Part shown: one piece after another, positions 11,878-24,798 of the stretch
How the letters are laid out: every line of letters starts with the position of its first letter
Position numbering within the stretch: the stretch's first letter is position 1
From: Chrysomallon squamiferum
Taxonomy: Eukaryota > Mollusca > Gastropoda > Neomphalida > Peltospiridae
NCBI GenBank assembly: GCA_012295275.1
Contig: CM022672.1
Coordinates: forward strand, 15,463,125-15,527,124
Direction of reading: 5' to 3'
DNA length: 64,000 nt
Position numbers and translations under genes: made by a program
The notes under the pieces: model-generated
The model's input: only the letters and a program-made list of their open reading frames with translations
Told to the model about the DNA's origin: nothing
Databases searched by the model: none

Positions 11878-13137
11878 AGTAATGTAACATAATGTTTTTT
11901 TGGGGGGGGGTGAAATTCAAATTTTAAAAAAAATCTTCTTTTGAGATTTTTTGATTTAAAAAGAAACATTAAAATTTCCAGAATTAGAAATAGAAATAAA
12001 GTTGAGAAATAAAAACTAAATGAAAAATTGTGATAGTGATATGTAATAATCATTTGACTTAATTTCTGTAACCGAAAAAAAAAAGAACAATGTTATTTTT
12101 ATAAACCTCCAGTTCAGTTAAGTTTTTGATTTTATATTTTTGTGTTTGTTTATTTATTTATTTATTTATTTATTGTAGATTTATGTTGGTTTTTGTTTAA
12201 CATTTTCTACTGTTTTTCTTTTATAAATTTATGCAGACTCACAGTAGACTTACTTAAATTTCTATGCTAGTGTTAACTTTTAAATTAAATACTTGTTTAA
12301 CTGAGAATAGTAATAAAAAACTCTGACTAATTGTATACATAACATACCTTGTAACAATTTATGAATTTATTTTTGTATGTGTGTTTTGTGATTTTATTTT
12401 AAAATATATTAAATTTGGTTTATTTCTGAATTCAAGTAGTTTATAACTTCTGTTTTTAATATTTTGTCACCTAGTGCTTGTTTTGTGTTATTAGGATTCA
12501 GTGTTTACATGAATGTGTGAGTTTTTGCTTGTTTAAATTTAACTCTTATTATTATTACTACGCTCTGTTTGTTTGGGGATTTTCTTTCTCTTTTTTTTTA
12601 CAGCCATGATTAATGTACATGCTGTATTGCAATTATCTCTGATTGTGTTGCTGGGGTTATTTAATTTAAAAAAAATATATATATTATTATTATTTATTTA
12701 TTATTGGAATGTGTTTTTTAAATCCTACTGATTTATTCAGGATGTCATACTTCATATACATCCCAGCTAGCTTCACTGATTCCTATTTTAAACTGCACAT
12801 CATTGGTGGTGGTTTAATTTATCTTTTAAATCTTTTTCCAGATTAATGCCCCATTCTGCTTATTTTTATCAAATATTTTCCAAACCAAAAACAATCATAT
12901 TTCATTAGAAACATTATTTTAATTAGTCTAACCTAATAATTATTTCAGTATATATATGTGTTATTTACCTTTTTTTTTCTTCTTCTTTTTTTTTTTTTAA
13001 TAATAAAGTATGTATTTTGAATTTATACAAAAATTACTAATTATAAAGGATATGCCTATATAATTGTGGAATTTTGAAATAAAATATGTAATGAAAATTT
13101 GTCATTGTTTTTTGTCTTTGAAAGTTATTGTAAACAA

Positions 13138-13173
<36 letters not shown>

Positions 13174-13651
13174 GTATAAAATATTTATATCTTTAAATAC
13201 ACGTTTTGTTTAGGTACCAAATGCCTGAATATATTTTGCATGCATCTAAATTATTTTTCTAAAGTAAAAAAACAAGTTAATTTTTTTCAAATGTCTGTTA
13301 GTATATTTACTTTTTGTGATTATTTGTATTATTTTATTTTTATATAATTTATAAAAATACGTCCCAAATTACACACTATTTTTCCATTCGATTCGTTGTG
13401 ATCGAATTGCAGTTTTAGCATGCATATTAGTACAATCGTTACCAGACTACGCAAAACAGGATGTTGTTTCTCGCCACTGATTCTAATGATACCACTAAAA
13501 GGGAGTAGTGTGGAAAGCGACGATTAGTTCGTTTCAAGAACAAAAATCAAAAAGACAACAGCAGAAAACTAAAGTTATATAAAAACACAGACATAAATTC
13601 TAATATGATAATAATATATAAGGCCTCAGATGGCTAAATCTTTTTATAAAA
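11878..13651. other. TNIP2-like 3' UTR and intergenic region before SPEF1-A
   Basis: No coding sequence. A good poly(A) signal AATAAA lies at 13078-13083, followed by a T/G-rich stretch, so the TNIP2-like 3' UTR may be about 1.2 kb. An (ATT)n run occupies 13141-13172. From about 13370 the DNA becomes richer in CG (ATTCGATTCGTTG, ATCGTTACC), fitting the SPEF1-A promoter and 5' UTR. Confidence 0.5.
13078..13083 (+). terminator. Candidate poly(A) signal of the TNIP2-like gene
   Basis: Canonical AATAAA with a T/G-rich element within 40 bp downstream. An alternative AATAAA lies near 13005. Confidence 0.5.
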
Positions 13652-16600
13652 ATGACTTCAGTCCTGGATACAGACGATTATTGCGATGACATTGAACTCG
13701 TAAATTTTTACAAATGGTTGGACAGAATACCTTTTTCCAGACCCAAAAGAAATTTTGGAAAAGATTTTTCTGATGGAGGTAAGATTTACATTCTAGAAAC
13801 GATAATTTTTGTAACATTAAGTATTTGTTTTTATTCCAGTGAAATTGTTAACCGCTATAAAAGCTGGTTGATAATGTTGATTGAATTATAATTTTATAAT
13901 ATAAATTTTACACTCATTAAATCATAAAATGATTGATCATTAGAATCTTTTAATGTCATTATAGCAGTAAAAGTGAATGGAATGTCTCTATAAAATTCAT
14001 TATATTTTTTTATGTAAAATAATTAATAATAAAGTTTTAAGTAAAGTTATAAAGTTACTGAAATAAATAAATTTAAAAAAAAGATTAATAAATTATGTTT
14101 GCTAGAGCTAATATTTAAAACAAAATTTTGATGCATTTATTAAGTTAAGATTATTGTCCAATATATTTCTGAACATTTTACTTTTGTTAAAATGTTAAAG
14201 CTTGAGTAACTACAATATAGTTTTTCTTTTCTATTTTAAGTGGATGTAAAAACACTGGTCAGAAGAGTAATTTTCATTAGTTTTCCCATAGAAATATTTA
14301 TTAACCAGCTATGACAAGTTTATCATATGTAAAGCCTGAATGAAGATGAATTATTAAGCCTAACCCTAGAGAATGTGACAGGAAGTTCCTCCAAGATGTC
14401 AATATTGCATTTATATTAACTCCATTAAATCAACACTATCAGCTTTTATATTCGCCCCAACAGCCAAACAACACATCTTACTAAAATGTTCAGTAAAATG
14501 TGCCAACAAGATCATCAAAATTAACAAATAATTTTAATAATATTAAAATTTGTTGACGTATTCTTAAAAAACAATTAATTCTTGTTGCAGTTATAAAACA
14601 TTTAAAATTATTGAAAACTGTTGCATTATTATTAATATTGAGCTATCACCTTGAAATTAACATAACTATTTTTTTCAAAATAATCTTAGTAATAGCTGCA
14701 GAAGATATTTGAGGTTTTTTCTTTTGCAATGACATTAAAATACTAAAAAATACTAGTAATAATAATAATAAATATTAAAACAAAAATTAATCTTCCAGAT
14801 ATTTATTAAGTTACTTGTCAGCAACTATAAGGAAATATTTCTCATTTAGTAAAAATATACAACTGCTAAAGATGTTGATATATTGAAATCAAGACAATAA
14901 ATACGTATACTGATTCGAGTTTTTGAAAACCTTGTTACTCAGAAAATCTTTGAAAACACTGTCATAATATTATCTTAAAAGCCTGGTCTATGTCAAATGG
15001 CAATAAAAACAAATAAGAAATTAACACAAATGGTTCAGCATCAGCTACAAAATTATGTCATTCTTGTGCATCACCTTTATCTTATTTATTTGCTAAACTG
15101 ATACAATATGGTGGTGGTGGGTTTTTTTAATATTGACTTCAGATAGAATTTTGTTTCTGTCATCATGTTTATATGAAATAATTTGTATATGTTTTAGTAT
15201 AACAGTAGTATTTGTAGAGTATATCTAAGTAGATTTAGTATTTGTTTTTGTTATTAGAATTCATATTACTATTGTTTAGTAAATAATAATATCCAACTGA
15301 TTATTCAAGCAGTATTATTTTAAACTGATTATTTGATATGCTTTTCCTTTTCAAAAAAAGAAACTGACAACAACAAAACAATAATTCGGTTATTCATAGT
15401 TTAATATATTTTGCATTAATTATTTCTCTAAATATTTTTACCAAATAACATTATATCTTACAGTAATTATATTAAATATAACACTAATTCTTTTAGCACA
15501 AAACAGTATATATGTTCACATAATTATTTTAGTTACATCATAAAATCAGTTTCTTCTAATAACAGTGTTAAAAGGGATCTAATAATACACTAATTCCATA
15601 GTTACAAAAAAACCCAATAACTGTCAGTACTAAAGCCTATTTGAGCCACTAGTTTGGCTTTTTATCACTGATGCTTTGCAGTTACTAAGCTTGTGGGTTT
15701 GATGGCAATATTGATCTGGCCTAAATAATCCAAAAGCAAACTGAAAAGATCTGGAGCTGTTGTCAAAGCTGGTTTTATTTATCTTCAATTAGAAATGAAT
15801 TATAAATTGCCTGTGTGCAAAGGTTTACTGAAATAGTTTTTTGACAGGCTATTTAACTTTTCTCTATTGGTCATACAGTTATTGTTGGGGTGTATAATGG
15901 ACTCTGCGTGTAACTGTGTAATGAAGTACACTTGGTTTATGAACCTGTTTGCTGTTTCCATTGTACACTTAACAACAGTTTGCTTTTATTGTATACAAGA
16001 GCAATTTAATCTCCATGAACTTGATGTCTCCCACTTTAATCCTTAAGTCAGATGTGTGTTACCATAACAAAACTCTTAATGAAATTTCACACAAATACTT
16101 GAAGACAAACAAATTTATGTATTGTAATTATATTTTAGATGAATGTTTTAATGTTATTATATAATTTACACTATTAATTTTGACTAATATTAAAAATTTT
16201 CAGTGCCATTTTTCAAAAGAATAAAAACATTTAGATTTAGTTTACTTTCTCTGTCTTATAGCATGTTTTTAAACTTAATATCACACTTATTAAAAAAAGC
16301 TTTAAAAAGATGTTTTAAAAGGATTTAGTTTTATCTGACCAGTTATGAAATGTCTAAAAACGTAAAGATTAATGTAAATAACAAATTTAATACTACTACT
16401 GTTATTATTATTTTTTTTATTGTTGTTGCTGTTTATAGGTGTGTTATATTTGTTTTTCTTTCTTAATATTATTATTTTTTTGTTTATTCATTTACCGTAT
16501 ATACTTGTGTATAAGTCGAATTTTTGGGAGACTATATTAAGGTAATATTTTTGGGGTCGACTTATACATAGGTAATGCTTTTGTTGCTGTTGCTGAAGAG

Positions 16601-19600
16601 TCGCCATTTTGACTATTTTTTGCTACGGGATGCATCTAAAATAATCACGGTCTTTCAGCTTTTCAAAAATATAATTTTATCGTATAAAAATGTTTGAAAA
16701 ATTAAATAACAAAACCAAATATGAATGTAAAACATGATATTCTTCCGTTTAATGACATACATTTTAAAGTGAAAAAACCGTCAGTACGGCGTTATGCCTT
16801 ACTGCGTCTTGCAATGATCTAGGAATGCAGACTTCTCTGCCAAATTGCTCTAAATATCGGTCCTAATTTCATAAACAAAACTCACTTGTGTAATTGTAAA
16901 GAATTTGGTGAAATAATATTGCAATCGTCATTAATATCCACTACCGACAAATTGAAAACAAAGTGACGGTGCCTGGAATCTACAGTCAACTTATACACAA
17001 GTAATACCTAAAATGACGCAATTTTGGTCTTAAAATACACATCGACTTATACATAAGGTCGCCTTGTACAAAAGTATATATGGTATTTTTTATTTTTTTG
17101 AATATGTACATTTACATTACACTTTTTAACTTCAATCACTCTGATGTATTTTTGCGGCGAAATGAAAAGAAAAGAAATTAAAGTCATTGGTGAGACTTAA
17201 GTATACTTTATTTTACACATAATATCTTATTATATATAACTATATATTCTATTGCTTTGATTAATTCAAGAAAATGTAAAGGCATAATAATTAATAAGTA
17301 ATATATCTTATATCTGTTGATTGCAGTGCTGTGTGGTGAGATTATAAAACATTATTTTCCAAGATGGATAGAACTACATAATTACACACCAGCAGCAGCC
17401 ACTAATCAGAAGATGGAAAATTGGTATCTTCTTAACAGGTATTGTTTTCAAACTACAAAAATATGAAATAATCAAATTTTAATTTTATTTATTTTAAAAC
17501 ATTTATTATTGTTTGTTTTTATTTTTATTTTTTATTTTTAGTTTATTATATTTTATTTTATTGTTATTATTATAGTCTCTTTTTTAAATTATTTTTCTGG
17601 GTAATTTATATTATTGGTGTTGTTATTAATATTTTGGGTGTGGGTGTGGGTGTGTGTGTGTGCTTTGACTGAGCATGACACAGCATTTAATTTCAAGTAA
17701 TCTTTTAAGATAAAATATATGTCAGTATTTGCAGGTATGTGCTTGTATTTACTATATAATATTTAGATATTGTTGTTTTGCAGAAGAGTTCTGAAGCCAA
17801 GGCTGAACATGGATCTCTCTGATGAAGTGATTAGATCTCTCTCAAATGGAAAAGTGAAAGTAATTGAGAAAGTTTTGATGATGCTCAGACTTCAGCTGGA
17901 CAAAGCCCTGGAGAGAGCCTCTAAAACATTCCAACATCATTCAACATCAGATGTTTTGTATATTTCAGGTATATCTACACTACTGATTATATATCAGTGC
18001 TGTTTTATCTCATATGATCACTAACTGTTAACCCAAAAATTGAGCAGCTTAAGGACATCAGATTAGATTAGTATGTGTTCTTGTTTTCTTTCATACATCT
18101 ATGTGAACACACACACACACACACACACATACATACCTATTTACATATTTACATTGACAGTTCACCTATCTACGTACCTGCCTACCTATTTACAATGTAA
18201 ACTATAAAAAAAATTGTATGCTAAACTTTGCAGGTACTCCAAGGGTATCACAGAGCATCAATGGATTGGTATATGAGAAACGTAATACCAAAGTTTACCA
18301 AACACCAAGAGAATTTCATTCTATCAGAGATTTCAATTCGCCCCACAGTTACAGATCACCACGAGGATTCCAGTCACCCCAATCATTACCTCTCTCCAAT
18401 ACTGGCAAACTGTGAGTTAGAGTTACCTCCTTGTACATTACTGATTATTTGTTTTACAGTTACTTTTCTCTTCTTTTTTGGTTTGTGCATTCATTCATAT
18501 GTAAAATAGGCATTTGACTTTCAAAAACTTTATAACATATTAATATTGCTAATCCCATTCTCTCTCTCTCTCTCTCTCTCTTAGAAATATTCAGATTATT
18601 CAACTTATTGTTTTAGTTATTGATTATTCATTTGACAATTTTCTTTCATAGTTTAATTAATTTTCAATAATATAAACATACTTGTTATTATTATTATTAT
18701 TATTATTATTTTCAGCCACTATTCTAACATAGCTCCACTTATTGACAATGTTCCTAAAGCACTAGTAGATGAAAAAGCCCAAGAATGTTTGGCTAAAGAA
18801 GAAACCATACAGGTCTGATTAATAATTGATAAATATGACAAAGAATTCATCTCTTCATTTCAGCATTAGATACTGCACTAGAGTTATTCTGTTATACCTT
18901 TATTAATAAAAGTATTAAAGGCAATGTATAAAAGAACTTTCTGAGTCAAAATGTTAGAAATAATCTACTGTTTTATATCATCTGTTTAATTTTAATTTAA
19001 TTTATTGAACTCCTTGCAACTTTTCTCATCTTATATTTCTGTCTTTCTGCATAATTAAATTAATTTGATTTTAACAAAATAACAAAGCATGACAGTAAAA
19101 AATGCCAAGACAAAAGAAAAATGCAATGGAAAGATGTTTTTGGCATATATCATTATCATGACTGTATGGAAAAAACAAATAAACTGTGGAAGTATATATA
19201 AAATTTTTTATATTACCATAGGTACATTTTAACAGTTACAAATTTATTATGTTCATTGAGTAACATACTGAATTAATATTTCAGATCTTGTTCACAAAAC
19301 TTAAGCGTTTGGAACATCTTCTGTATTTAAAAGATTTGAGAATAGAAGACTTAGAAAAACAAGCACGACAACTGGAAGAAGCACAGACCCACAGACTAAC
19401 AACACTTCCAAAGAATGTTCAGCGTTTGCACCCATAACATAGTTTATAATTGTGATTAACTATCAAAGCCTTGTCAACAACATGTTATAGATGTTTCTCT
19501 TTAAAGGATCATTCTACTTTCACACTGATAACAATCTATTCTGTGTGTTTAACAAAGACTACAATTCTGACTTCCACAACAGTTGACAGAAATTTCTATA

Positions 19601-20543
19601 CCACACTGGCACCATAACAGTTTATTTTGTATATGTTAACAATAAAAGACTTCTGACTGCTGATATCCACAAAGGTTTATAGAAATTTCTGTTCCTGATT
19701 GGCACCTGTAACATATTTTTTCTGAATGTTTAACAATCAAAGACTTTACCATGATAGCATACACAACAATTTACACACATCACTCTTTAAGTATTCTGAA
19801 CTGGCACAAATAACAATTTATTCTATCTTAAATTATGTAAAGAATTCTAAGCATCTCTAATGTCATCTGCATGAATTAACAGGCAAAGATGTTTCAGTAA
19901 TGGCAACATCTTGGTTGTCTCTCTACGGATGATTGGCCAATATTTCCATATGTTCTGTTTTAGCAGTTTTCATTACTGGCATCTACTAACAGTTTATCTT
20001 GGATGTTTCTAGATTGTTTGTCATAGACGTGACATTTCAGAGACCACTACTAGCACCTATAACAATTTATTATGTGTGTTTAACAGTAAAAACGTTTCAC
20101 TGAGACACCTGCAACTGTTTTTCATTGGCTGTCCTCTACAGACAACTGGCTTTTACAACATTGTTGTACACAGTGGGTTTGAACACAAATTAGATTTATG
20201 GAATATGTTATTTTGAAACTGTATTCATTTCTTCAACCTACATAAGCATTTATATATTTCATGTTTTTAGATATTTACCGTGATTTGTATCTTTGTGTGT
20301 TGTTTCTTCAGCTCTTCCTTCTTGTCTAAAATATTTGTAAACTCATATTAGTGACACCCACTCGAGAAAGAAATTGAACATGTTTGTGTTTTTCAGATTT
20401 TACAGGCAAAAATCAGACACCTGGAACAATTGATTAATCTGAGAGATGCAAAAATTGACGATTTAGAGGAAAGAGCTGCATACATACAGTGTAAAAAATT
20501 ACAGAACCGGAATAATGACAGCAGAAACTATGATTACACTTAA
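13652..20543 (+). CDS. SPEF1: SPEF1/CLAMP paralogue A, with two alternative terminal exons
   Basis: SPEF1 (sperm flagellar protein 1, CLAMP) binds and bundles microtubules in cilia and flagella through an N-terminal calponin-homology domain and a C-terminal coiled coil. Exons: 13652-13778, 17327-17438, 17784-17968, 18234-18411, 18716-18812, then either 19285-19437 or 20397-20543, each with its own stop. All phases agree; the products are 283 or 281 residues (human 236). The CH domain is residues 14-120, with signature WLDRIPFSRPKRN (human WVDNIPLSRPKRN), then ELHNYTPAAATNQKMENWYL. Exon 4 is a Ser/Pro/Arg-rich linker with repeated SPRGFQSP-like blocks not seen in human SPEF1. The tail KEETIQIL..K..LEHLL.LKDLRIEDL matches the family coiled coil. 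In the CH domain the usual V-L-V-A-E is V-L-C-G-E. The start is the only ATG in the exon in frame with the motif. It is the more diverged of the two tandem copies. Confidence 0.92.
16493..17085. mobile_element. Non-autonomous TIR DNA transposon (MITE-like) in SPEF1-A intron 1
   Basis: A 593-bp unit flanked by TA on both sides. The left end reads CCGTATATACTTGTGTATAA and the right end, on the other strand, CCATATATACTTTTGTACAA. Subterminal AAGTCGA / TCGACTTATAC blocks also recur as inverted copies inside both ends. The TA target and inverted ends fit the Tc1/mariner/pogo supergroup. No transposase is readable. It is visibly richer in CG than the flanking intron, which fits a foreign insertion. 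Confidence 0.8.
18716..18812 (+). other. SPEF1-A exon 5 with weak donor and immediate in-frame stop
   Basis: This 97-nt exon, equal in length and phase to SPEF1-B exon 5 (27225-27321), ends in ..GAAACCATACAG|GTCTGA. The donor departs from GTRAGT, whereas SPEF1-B has the normal CAG|GTAAAA. If the intron is retained the frame adds one Val and stops at TGA, giving a short protein without the coiled coil. Confidence 0.75.
19285..19437 (+). other. SPEF1-A alternative terminal exon 6a
   Basis: Acceptor TATTTCAG at 19277-19284, phase 0, 50 codons plus TAA. It encodes ILFTKLKRLEHLLYLKDLRI and a Gln/Leu-rich tail, close to the SPEF1-B final exon (16 of 24 aligned residues by eye). AATAAA at 19641-19646 could end this isoform. 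Confidence 0.85.
19440..20200 (+). repeat. Degenerate tandem repeat, about 85-bp period, between the two SPEF1-A terminal exons
   Basis: Phrases such as CTGGCACC.ATAACA.TTTATT, GTTTAACAATAAAAGAC and CAGAAATTTCT recur in the same order roughly every 80-95 bp from about 19490 to 20110. Copies have drifted heavily. Each copy can carry an AATAAA, so the array could supply several poly(A) signals for exon 6a. Confidence 0.65.
20397..20543 (+). other. SPEF1-A alternative terminal exon 6b
   Basis: Acceptor TTTTTCAG at 20389-20396, phase 0, 48 codons plus TAA. It encodes ILQAKIRHLEQLINLRDAKI, then a different polar tail ending in NYDYT. It is clearly homologous to exon 6a (12 of 24 residues) and to the SPEF1-B last exon (15 of 24). 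AATAAA at 20612-20617 is a good poly(A) signal. Confidence 0.85.
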
Positions 20544-20999
20544 ATAATTCATGTTAAAACTAACCAGAACTGATTTCTTAGGTCCTAGAATATTGATTTT
20601 GGAATAATAAAAATAAAATGGCTTGTAAATAATAGTTACTCACCTCTCATATGTATTATATTTTTTAAAATATAAGCTTACTGTGATATTCTGAACATAA
20701 AACAACAAGTGAAATGGAATGTTGGAGATAACATTCTTAGGTTAAAAACAAAAATGGCCTTCCATTTATAAGGACAGGATTATTGTTAAGACACTGTACT
20801 AAGACAGTAAAGCAGTACTGCTATGGTTTCATTCAGAGTGAATACATGTAGTCCCAGATTATTTGATATATAATCACCATTAAAACTCTTTATATTATTC
20901 TACTGAAATTTATCATACTATCAAATTATTTTGTTTAGTTCTTTTGGGATGTTTTTTGTTAATTGTACGTAATGTTTATTTGAAATAAATGAAAGAGGA

Positions 21000-21345
21000 A
21001 ACATCAATTGAAAAAGTAAGATATGAAGAGTTTTAAAGAATGAAAAAAATAATAATATCCATAACACTGGACAACATCAGCTGGAAATGTAAGACAGTCA
21101 AGAATTTTATACAGAAAAAAATCTGTGGGTAACATTGGTTGGAATAATAAGACATACATATATATCATAGATATATCCATGACATTAAAAACATTGTTTA
21201 GAAAAGAAAGAGTGAAGAGTTTTATGAAATATATTTTTAATAATCCATGATGTTGGGCAACATTGGTTGGAAAAGATGTGAAAAGTTTTAAAGAAAAAGA
21301 AAACAGAATATCCATGAGATTAGACAATATTGCTTTGACAATCTG
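21000..21345 (+). repeat. Degenerate tandem repeat, about 90-110 bp period
   Basis: Four loose copies of a unit built from ATATCCATGA.ATT, ACAACATTGGTTGGAA and GAAGAGTTTTAAAGAA appear in the same order across the interval. Heavily diverged, no coding potential. Confidence 0.65.
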
Positions 21346-21654
21346 TGATATAAAAACTGTGATATTGGTGTATCAATAAATGATGTATGCTGTGTATATA
21401 TATTAAATATTATATATGTATATTAGTCATTCTAGAACAGTGGTTCTATATCATTTTCATAATCTTCAGAATTTCTAGATATTTTCCTTTATTTGTATTT
21501 ATCAGTAATTTACAAATTTAGTGCAAAAACTAAGTGTATCTCACACCCCGGCTAGCACATGTAGCTATGATTTAGAAGTACTGTTCTAGAATTTACATAG
21601 TAGTAATATTTTTAAAAACTTTGATTCAGCTATTATTATTACTATTCCAGCACT

Positions 21655-21677
21655 TTTATTATTATTATTATCATTAC

Positions 21678-21720
<43 letters not shown>
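21655..21720. repeat. (ATT)n microsatellite
   Basis: About 22 ATT units with a few interruptions. Confidence 0.95.
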
Positions 21721-21722
<2 letters not shown>

Positions 21723-23016
21723 AATTTCACCTAATCAAAATTGAATATGAAATAAATTAAAATTTATTTTCATAATTTTTATTCATGCTTTCATCTGTAT
21801 AAAAAGATTTTGAAAAAGAAAATTGTACATGCTATTTGTTGTAGATTTTGTTTACTACAATATTCACATTTCAAATGCACTTTCTTCTTATCATGATGCC
21901 AAGTGATATTCACAAGTAAACATATTTCCTTAAAAGAAACTAACTTTAGACTAGAATCATCTGATTTCAGAATAATGCACAGTATAGACAGTAAAGTGGT
22001 AGATAGTTTCGTACACAATCAACAAATTACATTCCATTTGATAGATGAGCATGAAAATTAAAATTGTAACAGTAAGGGCAAATACAAATAAAATAAAATA
22101 ATCCTGGCAAGACACTTTATTATAATAAGTATACTTCCAGGCTACATACGTATATATACCCAATATAATTTAAATTTTGTAAAGAAAACTACTTAACTTT
22201 ATCTCTGTGTGCATGCGTGTAATGAAAAATGAAGGGAAAAGGCAAACATCCATCTCTGTATAACAAAAAAAGAAATTAAAAACATTTTTTTTTTTTTGAG
22301 TATTAAATTGCAGAAATATTTTTAGTTTTCATTCTCAACATTTATAATTTTAATTGACTGATAAAAAAAATGTCATACATCATAAGAAAGAATTCTGAAT
22401 ATTTTCCAGTGCTTCATGTTGTAAATAATACAAATAATATAACAGTGTGATATACTTTATGTTTATATACACATGTAACTTTATATTCTATTTAACTATG
22501 TAAGTTCTTGAATTGTATTTACTATTTAAAAAGATGTCAATAATATTAAAGTATTTATTTTTCTTTTATTTTCTTGTGTTGTGTTTTGACCAAAATTTAA
22601 AAATATCACAAGGCATGAATATTATTCATAGAACCACATTTCAACATATTTTATTATTAAAATTGTCTAAATCATATGAATAATGATAACTGCCACCATT
22701 TCACAAGTTCTTTTTAATTCATTAGCAACAGGAAGTATTTTACTTGCTTATTCCCAAAGAAACACTATAATTAGAACTGACAAAATCCTTGTCATCAAAT
22801 TTAATAGTTTACAAAAAGTACAAATTCAAACATTGAGGGACATTTTTAATTTAATTTTTCTTGCTTTACGATCACAACACCATACTTTAAAGGAATCCAA
22901 TAGCTCTAAGTATAGCAGGAATCCTGTGATATGTAAGATAAATAGATTCAAAACCTTTCCTTGAGGAAAACCTAAAAAGATTAAATTGATTGGGCTTTTG
23001 GGTTTTTTTATTATTA

Positions 23017-23066
<50 letters not shown>

Positions 23067-23458
23067 AATGTGTATGTTCTAAATTTATAAAAAAAAAAAA
23101 TGAAAAAATAAATTTCCAAGACTTTAAATGGCTGAAAATGGGTAACAATTTAAATTTAGTGGGTATTGTATGTGTCCTTGTGTGCTTGAGTGAACATGAA
23201 GATATTAATTTTTGAGTGACATCATAACTAAGGTTTTCAATTATAATTTAAAAATTTTTCATGTGATAATGATAGTGAGAATAAACATCAAACATTAACT
23301 TAGCCGGACATAATCATAATTCATGATATATGTAAATCTTTATTAAAATTAATTTACGTTTTGAAATGTAAAATTTCGTTCTCTTGGCGCCTACGCTAAC
23401 AGTCATTCTGCTCAAAGTACTACTACTTCCTTTAAAGTGTTGCATTATGGGAAAGATG

Positions 23459-23472
23459 GTTTCGACGACAAC
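23459..23472 (+). promoter_or_regulatory. Candidate RFX X-box upstream of SPEF1-B
   Basis: GTTTCGACGACAAC matches the palindromic X-box pattern GTTNCCATGGNAAC at both half-sites and lies about 146 bp before the SPEF1-B ATG. RFX factors drive ciliary genes in animals, so the site fits the gene. The central bases differ from the ideal, hence modest confidence. Confidence 0.35.
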
Positions 23473-23617
23473 ATTGTAAACTATCCTTGTTTCCATTTTT
23501 TTTTTTACCTAATAAGAGCTTCGATGTGTTCCTTTTCTCTAATATGTTGTTCGTGACATATGACTAATATAATATTTGTGTATATCTAGTCTTGTGCTTG
23601 ACAGAGAAAATTACAAA

Positions 23618-23893
23618 ATGGATACCACAAATACGAAAAAGGCTAAAGATGCTACAGTCCTTGACGAAATATCGGAATTCGATGAATCGGAGCTTGAAGA
23701 TCTTTATTCATGGATAGACACTGTACCACTATCTCGCCCAAAACGAAATATAAGTAGGGATTTTTCGGATGGAGGTAATTTATATCATTTTATTATTATT
23801 ATTATTATTATTACTATTAAGTATTATTATTTTTGTTTTCTTTGACTCTCACATTGTCACGGACTCAAACTCACACACAGACACACACACACG

Positions 23894-23933
<40 letters not shown>

Positions 23934-24762
23934 CACAGACACTGATCAAGATATAGTTATAAAATAAAAGCTGGTTAAATTTTATCTTTCATAAATATGT
24001 AGTAATGGTGGCTGAGATTATAAACCACTTCTTACCAAGACTTGTTCAGTTACACAACTATATCTCAGCTAACAACTTTAAACAGAAACGTGAAAACTGG
24101 GAGGTGTTACGAAGGTATTTTTAGATTGGGATAACTATTCTTGTGAATTAGAAAGCTTGCTTTTGTGCAATATGGTTATTTAATTATACATCCTAATATT
24201 TTTGTTTCTATTAAAATAAATGGGAGGGAATTTTTTTTATTTTTAATCTTGAGTTCATTATGTTTTACATATTATCCTGGCTTTAAAAAACATTATTGTT
24301 AATATTACTGAACTGAAAAATTAATAAATTTTGTTATGTAATAGTTTAAACGATATGTAAATGTTTCCCACAGAATTATAAACACTAATAGTCGAGATTC
24401 ATTTCATTCAATATTTATATTAAATTCTTCTTTCAATTAATGATCCTTAAGCTGGCAACTCTGCTACTAGTAGTCAAAGTGATAATTCTTGTATAACCAA
24501 GGTCCATCACAGACACTATCTTAATCAAATAAATAAATAGGCAGGTATTAATTGAGATATCTTTCTTAATCACAACCAATTTACTGTTAGAAATCTTTAT
24601 AATAAAAACAGATCGCACCTTAAAATATCTGCAATAGGGTTTTGCTTTATTTGCTGGTAATTATTTATTTTTATTTTTCCTCTGTTGATGAAACTGCTAG
24701 TAATGCAATTGAATTATAAGTATTAACTATGATTACTGGTGTTATGTATGGACTATTCATTC

Positions 24763-24798
<36 letters not shown>

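Larger units (their letters stand above)
20544..23450. other. Intergenic region between SPEF1-A and SPEF1-B
   Basis: 3' UTR of the long SPEF1-A isoform, then AT-rich DNA with no coding exon on either strand. It contains a degenerate tandem repeat (21000-21345), an (ATT)n tract (21655-21720) and another (ATT)n tract (23016-23065). Confidence 0.5.
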
